DNA of 21,981 nt, taken from positions 1 to 21,981 of the forward strand of contig CAZUCA010000056.1 of the NCBI GenBank assembly GCA_964619125.1, in the 5' to 3' direction. Made by a program: the position numbers and the translations under genes. Below, in pieces: positions 16,554 to 21,981 of the stretch. Below the pieces are notes generated by a model that worked only from the letters and a program-made list of their open reading frames with translations, had not been told where the DNA came from and made no database searches. The DNA comes from Owenweeksia sp964619125. Its GTDB lineage: Bacteria; Bacteroidota; Bacteroidia; Flavobacteriales; Schleiferiaceae. Position 1 is the first letter of the stretch. Each line of letters begins with the position of its first letter.

Positions 16554-17218
16554 AAGTGATAATTTTTGGAGCCACCGGCATGATTGGCAAGGGCGTTTTA
16601 CTGGAGTGTCTTGATCACCCCGAGGTGGAAGGAGTACTGACCATTGGACGTTCAATGCTTGAACTTGCACACCCTAAACTCACTCAGGTTATCCATAAAG
16701 ACTTTACTGACTTCAGCAGCTTGCGTAGCCAAATGGCGGGTTATGATGCCTGCTATTTCTGCCTGGGTATCAGCGCGGCGGGATTGACTGAAGCAGAATA
16801 CCGCCATATCACTTATGACTTTACCATGGCCGCCGCCCGAAGCTTGCACCGCCTCAACCCGGCCATGACCTTTATTTATGTGTCGGGCCAGGGTACTGAT
16901 AGCAGCGCCGAGGGGCGAATGATGTGGGCCCGGGTGAAAGGGAAAACCGAAAATGACCTGCTGGCGATGGGCTTTAAACAGGCCCTGATGTTCCGGCCGG
17001 GAGCAATCATTCCCCGGCGTGGCATAAAATCGCGTACCCGCCTGTATCAACTTATGTACGATTACCTGGGTTGGCTACTGAAATTGATTAGAAAAATCAG
17101 CCCCGATGCCATTACCGATACCACTAAGATCGGCCAGGCCATGATCAATGCCCATCTTAAAGGCAGCCGGAGGAAAATTCTTGCTCCCAAAGATATTAAT
17201 GAACTGGCCGCCGTCTGA
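16550..17218 (+). CDS. Atypical SDR / NAD(P)H-binding epimerase-like protein
   Basis: 222 residues. The N-terminus MKVIIFGATGMIGKG carries a GxxGxxG nucleotide-binding motif at residues 7-13. The middle part has YFCLGISAAG and YVSGQGTD, then MMWARVKGKTENDL, where the position of the usual catalytic Tyr is a Trp while the Lys is kept; MFRPGAIIP follows. This is typical of the small atypical SDR group related to NmrA/HTATIP2, which may bind NAD(P)H as a sensor or reductase. The start codon overlaps the preceding SDR stop (ATGA), so the two are translated together. Substrate and reaction are not determinable from the sequence. Confidence 0.8.
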   Translation: MKVIIFGATGMIGKGVLLECLDHPEVEGVLTIGRSMLELAHPKLTQVIHKDFTDFSSLRSQMAGYDACYFCLGISAAGLTEAEYRHITYDFTMAAARSLHRLNPAMTFIYVSGQGTDSSAEGRMMWARVKGKTENDLLAMGFKQALMFRPGAIIPRRGIKSRTRLYQLMYDYLGWLLKLIRKISPDAITDTTKIGQAMINAHLKGSRRKILAPKDINELAAV

Positions 17219-17234
17219 TTCAAATCTCAACCCC

Positions 17235-18359
17235 ATGAAAAGGACCTTAAAAATTCTAAAGCGCATGTTCTTAATCATTCTCAGCCTCATTACCCTGCTG
17301 GCGGCCGGCATATTTGTCTTCGTGAAAAGTGCCCCGCAGTTTGGTCAAAAGCCCCGGGGAGAGGACCTGGAGCGCATCAGTCAGTCACCGCACTACGACG
17401 AAGGTAAATTTGCAAACCTGATCGAAACCAAAATGGGCTCCATTGGTGCTATGATGGCTACCCTGCCCGACTTTCTTTTTGGCAAGAACGGCTCACCCGA
17501 TGCACCGCTACCGGTAAAGTTTGGCGAGAACGGCCAACTGGCCGCTGACAGCCTTTGTTTCGTCACCTGGTATGGGCATTCCGCCTTCCTGATGGAAATG
17601 GAGGGCAAACGCATCCTGATTGATCCTATGCTGGGCGAAACCGCCGCTCCTACCTCCTTTGGCTCTTCCCGCTTCGACTATGAAAAACCCATCCCCATTG
17701 AAGAATTGACCGATATCGATGCTGTTATCCTCTCCCACGACCACTACGACCATCTCGACTATAAAAGCATTTTGGCCTTAAAAGATGAAGTGGGTCATTT
17801 TTACACCGCCCTGGGGGTAGGCTCTCACCTTAAGCACTGGGGAGTAACCGCCGATAAGATTACCGAGCTGGACTGGTGGCAATCAGCCCACCTGGATAGC
17901 ATCGAACTGGTAGCTTGTCCGGCGCGGCACTTTTCCGGCCGCGGCCTCACCGATCGCGATGCCACCCAGTGGGCCAGTTGGGTAATCAAGGGGAGCCATC
18001 AAAAGCTGTACTTCAGTGGTGATGGCGGCTATGGTCCCCATTTTAAGGAGATTGGTGAAAAGTACGGCCCTTTTGACCTGGCCATGCTGGAATGCGGTCA
18101 GTATAATGAGGCCTGGCAGGCCATTCACATGATGCCGGAAGAAAGTGTGCAGGCCGGTATCGATGTGCAGGGTCGGCTTATTATGCCCATCCACTGGGGC
18201 GCTTTTAAATTATCGGTGCATGAATGGACGGAGCCCATCAAGAGGTTTAAGGCCGAATGTGAGCGACTAGCTGTGCCAATGGTCCATCCTTATATCGGGG
18301 AGCGCTTTGCGCTGGGACGCGACCACCCCCAGACCGAATGGTGGCAGCAGATTAATTAA
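17235..18359 (+). CDS. Membrane-anchored NAPE-PLD-like metallo-beta-lactamase-fold hydrolase
   Basis: 374 residues from ATG 17235. The frame is open back to 17148, but that part overlaps the SDR gene and would place a hydrophilic stretch before the membrane anchor. A single N-terminal helix (MFLIILSLITLLAAGIFVFV) anchors the protein. The metal-binding motif is H168-D-H170-Y-D172-H173, followed by CPARHFSGRG, TQWASWVI, SGDGGYG and PIHWGAF. These match the NAPE-PLD/RomA-like branch of zinc metallo-hydrolases, which in animals cleaves N-acylphosphatidylethanolamine. In bacteria a phosphodiesterase acting on a lipid-like substrate is plausible but unproved. It follows the SDR by 16 nt and closes the TetR module. 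It is convergent with UbiB, 8 nt apart. Confidence 0.85.
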   Translation: MKRTLKILKRMFLIILSLITLLAAGIFVFVKSAPQFGQKPRGEDLERISQSPHYDEGKFANLIETKMGSIGAMMATLPDFLFGKNGSPDAPLPVKFGENGQLAADSLCFVTWYGHSAFLMEMEGKRILIDPMLGETAAPTSFGSSRFDYEKPIPIEELTDIDAVILSHDHYDHLDYKSILALKDEVGHFYTALGVGSHLKHWGVTADKITELDWWQSAHLDSIELVACPARHFSGRGLTDRDATQWASWVIKGSHQKLYFSGDGGYGPHFKEIGEKYGPFDLAMLECGQYNEAWQAIHMMPEESVQAGIDVQGRLIMPIHWGAFKLSVHEWTEPIKRFKAECERLAVPMVHPYIGERFALGRDHPQTEWWQQIN

Positions 18360-18362
18360 GCC

Positions 18363-18385
18363 CGGCATCAAAGCTTGTTATGCCG
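18363..18385. terminator. Possible hairpin between convergent genes
   Basis: CGGCAT (18363-18368) pairs with ATGCCG (18380-18385) around an 11-nt loop containing AAGCTT, in the junction of the convergent hydrolase and UbiB genes and overlapping the UbiB stop codon. There is no T-tract on either side, so it is a weak candidate for a shared terminator. Confidence 0.3.
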
Positions 18386-20014
18386 CAGTATGGATACTAT
18401 CAGCCACAAGGCCAGCAGACCGGATAGTACAAAGCCGATAAAGCCCACCACCGGAATTTCATTGAAGATATAGGGCGGTATATTGGCCAGCACCAGCAGT
18501 GACGAGCCAATGATAAGTGATGCCACCAATATGGCCACACTCATGCGGTTGCTGATAAGGTCAAAAGTTTTGTACAGCTGCTCCAGGTTACGATGCCTGA
18601 ATTCAATCTGAAAACTGCCTTCCTTCATCTTTTTTACAATCGATTTGGCATCGGAGGGTAAGTCGCTCAGAAAAAGGGCACCGCTCTCCAGCATCTCGAA
18701 GCCCTTACGGGCCATACGTTTGGGGTGGTAGCGCTTAAGCAGCAGTTCCTGGGCGTAATGATTGAGGTTGCTAAACACATCAAAATCCTGATCGAGCTTT
18801 TCGGCCACTCCTTCCAGCATCACCAGCGCCCGCATCAACTGGTAATAATTTGCCGAAAGCTCGATAGTATTATCCGTCAGTATTTTGCGAAAGCGCTGAA
18901 TGCGATCACTAAGCGGAATTTCCTTGAGACTTACGGTGGCAAACATTTCCAGCATATCATGAAGGTCGCGCTCAAAGCTCCGTTCATTGGGAATAGAGGC
19001 GTTGATGGCCATTTTTTGGATGGTATGGGAAATGAGCTTCACATTTTTCCGCGACATATTGATCAGCAGTTCGGCGAGATCGTCCTGCTCGTCGGGGAGA
19101 AATACCCCCATCTGCCCGAAGTCAAGAAAGCACAGTTTGCCGTTTGCCAGTACAAAGAGGTTGCCGGGATGGGGGTCCGCATGGAAAAAGCCGTGCTCAA
19201 ATACCTGGCGGAAATAAAGGTCGGTGCCAATAGAAGCCAGCTCGTCAAACTTATCGCCATGCTTGCGCTTCAGTTCTTCGATGTTGGATATTTTAACCCC
19301 TGCCACCTCCTCCATACAGAGGACTTTTAAAGTAGAAAGCTCCTGGTAAACGCGGGGTACATAAAGCCGTGGGTCCTCTTCAAAGTCCTCCCTGAAGCGC
19401 TTGAGGTTGATGGCCTCCCTCTTAAAGTTCAGCTCTTCCAATACTGCCTGTTCAATGGAGTCTATCAATCGGAAGGGCTGGTAGCGCTGCAGGTCCTTAA
19501 AATTGCGCAGCAGCAGTTTGGTAACATCGCGGATAATGCGAAAATCTTCACGGATGGTTTTGCGGATTTCAGGCCGCTGGATTTTGAGCACCACCCGATC
19601 GCCATTGTAGAGCTCCGCCCGGTGTACCTGGGCGATGGAGGCCGAGGCCAGTGGCTCTTTGTCGATATGACGGAAGAGCTTTTCGCGCTCCTCAGCCAAT
19701 TCAGTTTCCAGTACTTTTTCCAGCTCCCCGAGTTCAATGGGCTCCACATCGTCCTGCAATCGTTCCAGTTCCGAAATAAGTTCGGGGGGTAGCAGGTCAC
19801 GGCGATTACTCAGCAGCTGTCCCAGTTTAACGTAAGTGGGCCCCAGTTCCTGCAGCAACATGCGAATGCGCTCGGCACGGGTGCGCTTATCGGCCTGGTT
19901 GAGGACTTTTTTACGTCGGAATATTTTGGAATAGGAGCGCGTGGAAACCAGGTCGGCAAAGCCATAGTGGGCAAAAGTCCTGATCACCTCGCGGTAGCGG
20001 CTCATTCTGCTCAT
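18368..20014 (-). CDS. UbiB/ABC1/AarF-family atypical kinase
   Basis: 548 residues on the minus strand. Family marks are the N-terminal KxGQ motif (K63-L-G-Q66, in GPTYVKLGQLLSNRRDLLP), the alanine-rich nucleotide loop ASASIAQVH (123-131) replacing the glycine-rich loop, Lys144 in VVLKIQRP, the catalytic stretch HADPHPGN and the metal-binding FLDFGQMG. Two hydrophobic C-terminal helices (VAILVASLIIGSSLLVLA and VGFIGFVLSGLLALWLIVSI) anchor it in the membrane. UbiB proteins are ATPases that help extract or handle quinone-type isoprenoid lipids. Most Bacteroidota make menaquinone, so a role in ubiquinone synthesis itself is unlikely here. The start overlaps the upstream phasin-like gene by 4 nt, suggesting translational coupling and a functional pair. 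Confidence 0.92.
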   Translation of the reverse strand: MSRMSRYREVIRTFAHYGFADLVSTRSYSKIFRRKKVLNQADKRTRAERIRMLLQELGPTYVKLGQLLSNRRDLLPPELISELERLQDDVEPIELGELEKVLETELAEEREKLFRHIDKEPLASASIAQVHRAELYNGDRVVLKIQRPEIRKTIREDFRIIRDVTKLLLRNFKDLQRYQPFRLIDSIEQAVLEELNFKREAINLKRFREDFEEDPRLYVPRVYQELSTLKVLCMEEVAGVKISNIEELKRKHGDKFDELASIGTDLYFRQVFEHGFFHADPHPGNLFVLANGKLCFLDFGQMGVFLPDEQDDLAELLINMSRKNVKLISHTIQKMAINASIPNERSFERDLHDMLEMFATVSLKEIPLSDRIQRFRKILTDNTIELSANYYQLMRALVMLEGVAEKLDQDFDVFSNLNHYAQELLLKRYHPKRMARKGFEMLESGALFLSDLPSDAKSIVKKMKEGSFQIEFRHRNLEQLYKTFDLISNRMSVAILVASLIIGSSLLVLANIPPYIFNEIPVVGFIGFVLSGLLALWLIVSILRHNKL

Positions 20015-20331
20015 TGCACCTGTTTAGGACCTTCGAGCGCCGTTACCCGCTTTTGCAGTTCTTCAATTTCCAGTTGTAGCACGGCCAGCTCTTTTTTCTG
20101 AGCAATGTCCATGCGGTTCAGGGTATTTTCGAGCCAGCTTTTCATTTCCTTTTCCACCGCTTCACGCGAGCTGGCCGACTCCTTTTTGAAGTCGTTCATG
20201 ATGCGCTCGCCTTCTTCTTCAGAAAGCTTGCCTTTCTCCATCAGATCGTTAACCACTTCCTGCATTTTGGTTTTGGCAAGCGATAAAAAGCCAATGCCGG
20301 TGTAAAAGATCTTTTTAAAAGTGTCTTCCAT
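20011..20331 (-). CDS. Phasin-family (PhaF/COG3937-like) helical protein
   Basis: 106 residues on the minus strand. It starts MEDTFKKIFYTGIGFLSLAK, followed by KMQEVVNDLMEKGKLSEEEG, the signature of small phasin-like proteins named after polyhydroxyalkanoate granule proteins. Residues about 76-101 (AQKKELAVLQLEIEELQKRV) form a C-terminal coiled coil, probably for oligomerisation. Its stop overlaps the UbiB start by 4 nt. No polyhydroxyalkanoate synthase is nearby, so a granule role is doubtful. By analogy with UbiK and UbiJ, the coiled-coil and lipid-binding helpers of UbiB in Proteobacteria, it may be an accessory factor of the UbiB partner; that is inference. Confidence 0.78.
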   Translation of the reverse strand: MEDTFKKIFYTGIGFLSLAKTKMQEVVNDLMEKGKLSEEEGERIMNDFKKESASSREAVEKEMKSWLENTLNRMDIAQKKELAVLQLEIEELQKRVTALEGPKQVQ

Positions 20332-20395
20332 GATGATGGGTAATTTTTAGTTGGGTTAAGGGCTTTGAGCCACATTATTCCAACAGGCAGAAGCC

Positions 20396-20548
20396 GCTTA
20401 TGGTTTTGAGCAAGAAGCAGCGATCACTCCTTCCCCGCCCGGATTAAAGCCGGGAGGCCTTACCGTAGGGAAGCCAGACCTATGCTGACTGGTATGCCGC
20501 TACCCGGGGCCGGAAGTCGGCGCAGGCCATAAGCAGGTTTACTTTTTT
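20396..20548 (+). ncRNA. Candidate structured RNA, unknown family
   Basis: GCTTATGG (20396-20403) pairs perfectly with CCATAAGC (20527-20534), closing a domain of about 140 nt. Inside it, CTTCCC pairs with GGGAAG around a CCCGG/CCGGG hairpin, CCAG pairs with CTGG, and GCCG pairs with CGGC around GAAGT. A T-rich tail (TTTACTTTTTT, 20538-20548) follows the closing helix directly. The sequence does not show the conserved cores of tmRNA, RNase P RNA or SRP RNA. The pairing was found by eye, and GC-rich DNA gives chance helices, so confidence is low. Confidence 0.3.
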
Positions 20549-20731
20549 GGGGCACTTTAGTTTTACTACTGATAATCGGTCTTGTCGGGTTTGCACTACC
20601 CGCTTTAAGTTTCCTTGCATAGAGTTGATTGAATTTAGACGGCCGGGGCTGAGCCCCGCAGCTGTTTCTATAAACTCAAGAGGAGCCACGATAGTTTGCG
20701 CAAAGCTGAAATTTTGAAGGAAAACGCTTAC

Positions 20732-20759
20732 AAAAAAAGGCCAGCATGCGCTGGCCTTT
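20732..20759 (-). terminator. Intrinsic terminator of the fasciclin-domain gene
   Basis: A perfect 10-bp stem, AAAGGCCAGC with GCTGGCCTTT (20736-20745 and 20750-20759), closes a 4-nt loop. On the minus strand it runs into seven T (complement of A 20732-20738). It lies 21 nt past the stop of the minus-strand gene at 20781. Confidence 0.9.
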
Positions 20760-20780
20760 CCACACTGAATTACAACGAAA

Positions 20781-21371
20781 CTATTCGGGCAGGATCACTT
20801 GATCAACTACATGAATAATACCATTACTGGCTTCCACACTTTGCAGCACTTCCACTCCTTCAACGAATATCTTACCGTCGCGTGCTTCTACTTCCCAGTA
20901 GTCGCCGCTCGCCATAAACAGAGGTCTGCCTTTGCTGGCTTCCCTTTCCAGCGCTGCCATATCGTATTTCCCTGGCGCGGCATGACTCTTCAGGATAGTA
21001 GCCAACTTCGATTTGTTTTCGGGCTTCAATAGCTCCTCTACCGTTCCGGCCGGTAATTTTTCAAACCCGGCATTGGTGGGGGCAAATACGGTGAGAGGAC
21101 CGGCATTTACCAATACATGCTCAATATCAGCTGCTTGCACTGCCGCCACCAGGGTGCTGTGGCTTTCCGATCCTAGCGCCACATTGAGAATATGGGGATC
21201 TGAGTCCTCATCGCTAACGGCGGCCTGGCCGAGATCCTTTACCGCTGACTCAGTGGTAACGGTGGCTTCCACCTTATTGACATCACTGCCTTGCTCCTGA
21301 TTACAGGCCACAATACCTGCTATTGCAATCAGGTAGAAAAATAGCAGTAGTTGGTTGTTGGTAATTTTCAT
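20781..21371 (-). CDS. Fasciclin (FAS1) domain lipoprotein
   Basis: 196 residues on the minus strand. The signal sequence LLLFFYLIAIAGIVAC ends in a lipobox with Cys23, so the protein is a lipid-anchored envelope protein. A low-complexity linker rich in E, D, V and T (about 24-58) precedes one FAS1 domain (residues about 60-195) with the conserved blocks HSTLVAAVQAADIEHVL, GPLTVFAPTNAGFEKLP and NGIIHVVDQVILPE. FAS1 domains are usually adhesive, binding cell-surface or matrix partners; in bacteria single-domain forms are common and poorly understood. It is transcribed alone, with its own terminator. Confidence 0.9.
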   Translation of the reverse strand: MKITNNQLLLFFYLIAIAGIVACNQEQGSDVNKVEATVTTESAVKDLGQAAVSDEDSDPHILNVALGSESHSTLVAAVQAADIEHVLVNAGPLTVFAPTNAGFEKLPAGTVEELLKPENKSKLATILKSHAAPGKYDMAALEREASKGRPLFMASGDYWEVEARDGKIFVEGVEVLQSVEASNGIIHVVDQVILPE

Positions 21372-21527
21372 AAGCTTGATATTAAGGGTTCTTTGCTAGC
21401 TCAAAAAAAGACCATATTGTCCGTTTATGAAATGATATTTATCAGTCTGACTATGTATCTGCCCGGGGCCTAAAGATTTATTTGATCCCAGAAACAAATG
21501 GCCTTCAAAAACCGGGAAAACGGATAG

Positions 21528-21768
21528 ATTGCCTATCCCAACCCAAACCGATGAGTACCTTCTTATCGTCAACAGTAAAATTGACAAGGGTATTTTTAGT
21601 TAGAGGATTCTAAGCACCGCTGGCCAGGAGTTAATAAAGGGGGAACTCAAGCTGAGTGATGGTCAAAATAATGGTGTGAGCGTTGATAAGCTCACCGCTG
21701 GCACTTACACCGGAATAATTTCTGATAGCGCGAATTAAATGATGAATTTTAAACTCATGAAAAATTGA
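21528..21768 (+). pseudogene. Decayed T9SS C-terminal sorting domain of a lost secreted protein
   Basis: Plus-strand translation gives AYPNPN, then after a +1 frameshift near 21549 DEYLLIVNSKIDKGIFS, a TAG at 21601, RILSTAGQELIKGELKLSDG and further on VDKLTAGTYTGIISDSAN, a TAA at 21736, then MMNFKLMKN and a TGA at 21766. Put together this is a whole type A T9SS sorting domain: PNP motif, GQ turn, LxxGTY strand and basic NFKLxKN end. One frameshift and two in-frame stops show it is not translated as such. The rest of the gene is missing upstream, where the fasciclin gene lies in opposite orientation. Confidence 0.75.
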
Positions 21769-21770
21769 AT

Positions 21771-21815
21771 CCTGGAGGGAGAGGGTACAAAGAAAATCCC
21801 CACGCCTGCTGCGCA
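21771..21815 (+). repeat. Short intergenic repeat, copy A
   Basis: It starts with CCTGGAGGG (21771-21779) and, after 12 variable bases, ends in a 24-nt core (21792-21815) that is identical to the core of copy B at 21923-21946. It begins 3 nt after the last stop of the T9SS pseudogene. Confidence 0.7.
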
Positions 21816-21860
21816 ACCTGGGCTCCTTCACCAATTAACTAATCCACTAATAAACTATTT

Positions 21861-21912
21861 CCCTTCCAGGGATTACTCACCCGCTAACGCGGCCTCGTGA
21901 TCCCTGGAGGGG
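21861..21912. repeat. Long imperfect palindrome upstream of repeat copy B
   Basis: A 13-bp stem pairs CCCTTCCAGGGAT (21861-21873) with ATCCCTGGAGGGG (21900-21912), with one T-G pair. Inside are CAC/GTG and the tip CCGC-TAAC-GCGG (21881-21892). The right arm is also the start of repeat copy B. Confidence 0.65.
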
Positions 21913-21946
21913 ATGCTACAATGAAAATCCCCACGCCTGCTGCGCA
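21903..21946 (+). repeat. Short intergenic repeat, copy B
   Basis: CCTGGAGGG (21903-21911), 11 variable bases, and the 24-nt core (21923-21946) shared exactly with copy A. In this copy the core end forms a 6-bp hairpin, GCCTGC-TGC-GCAGGC (21935-21949), which copy A lacks because it continues AACCTG. Confidence 0.7.
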
Positions 21947-21981
21947 GGCTAGGTCTTTTTTATTTCCAGCCATCTGCAAGC

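Larger units (their letters stand above)
20332..20780. other. 449-nt intergenic region with many GC-rich hairpins
   Basis: No protein gene is supported; the open frame at 20480-20689 (minus) has poor composition. The stretch holds a candidate structured RNA (20396-20548), the 15-nt hairpin CGGGGCTGAGCCCCG at 20644-20658, a CGGGT/ACCCG hairpin around 20587-20605, and the terminator of the fasciclin gene at its right edge. The promoter of the phasin-UbiB pair should lie in its left part, but no TAnnTTTG match was seen there. Confidence 0.5.
21372..21981. other. 610-nt gene-free region with a dead gene and repeats
   Basis: No intact gene is seen. From left to right it holds the presumed promoter zone of the fasciclin gene (no clear consensus found), a pseudogene remnant of a T9SS-exported protein (21528-21768), and a pair of related short repeats with a long palindrome (21771-21949) running towards the window edge. 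Confidence 0.65.

Noticed and set aside
17148..17234. Upstream in-frame extension of the metallo-hydrolase gene
   Set aside because: It lies inside the end of the SDR gene; the ATG at 17235 gives a normal basic start followed by the membrane anchor.
18725..19330. 201-residue plus-strand open frame
   Set aside because: Antisense to the conserved kinase core of UbiB.
20480..20689. 69-residue minus-strand open frame
   Set aside because: No family resemblance, and it runs through several GC-rich hairpins; more likely non-coding.
20396..20700. tmRNA, RNase P RNA or SRP RNA in the structured intergenic region
   Set aside because: None of the conserved cores (tag reading frame ending in ALAA, GAGGAAAGTCC-like block, GGAAG-containing SRP tetraloop region) could be found.
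21631..21834. 67-residue minus-strand open frame
   Set aside because: Covers the T9SS pseudogene and repeat copy A on the other strand; no protein-like features.
21792..21946. CRISPR array from the two identical 24-nt cores
   Set aside because: Only two copies with a 107-nt spacer and additional flanking similarity; no regular array and no cas genes.

Overview
The window comes from a member of the Bacteroidota. Four things support this: a type IX secretion (T9SS) C-terminal sorting domain on a 1271-residue surface protein and the decayed remnant of a second one; promoters of the Bacteroidota form TTG-N19-TAnnTTTG; absence of strong Shine-Dalgarno sequences; and Bacteroidota-type Crp/Fnr, SprB-repeat and glycan-utilisation genes. 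Genus cannot be fixed from this sequence; a marine or algal-glucan-degrading lifestyle is an inference from the glycoside hydrolases.

Left part (1-8250): five tightly packed plus-strand genes, read as one operon for beta-1,3-glucan (laminarin-type) use. They are the end of an SSS-family sodium/solute symporter, an MFS sugar porter, a GH16 laminarinase-like lipoprotein with an N-terminal carbohydrate-binding domain, an exported GH30 glucosidase, and a 1151-residue cytoplasmic protein best read as a GH149 beta-1,3-glucan phosphorylase. The implied flow is outer-surface or periplasmic cutting and debranching, uptake of short sugars, then phosphorolysis to glucose 1-phosphate. No SusC/SusD pair or regulator of this cluster lies inside the window.

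Middle (8251-14730): a 631-nt intergenic region, then a large T9SS-exported adhesin-like protein with four exact-length 80-residue repeats and a strong intrinsic terminator. After it come a small coiled-coil protein of unknown function, a Crp/Fnr-type regulator, and a convergent DUF4386 membrane protein whose 3' end overlaps the regulator by 29 nt.

Right-centre (14866-18359): a self-contained TetR module, tetR - extended SDR reductase - atypical SDR - NAPE-PLD-like metallo-beta-lactamase hydrolase. It carries a good promoter and two copies of a 14-nt near-perfect palindrome, one at the tetR start site and one just upstream of the first SDR, which are the likely TetR operators.

Right part (18363-21981), minus-strand genes: a phasin-like/UbiB-kinase pair with overlapping genes, a fasciclin-domain lipoprotein with a strong terminator, and two gene-poor stretches. 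One (20332-20780) holds a possible structured RNA. The other (21372-21981) holds the corpse of a T9SS-secreted protein gene followed at once by two copies of a short intergenic repeat and a long palindrome.
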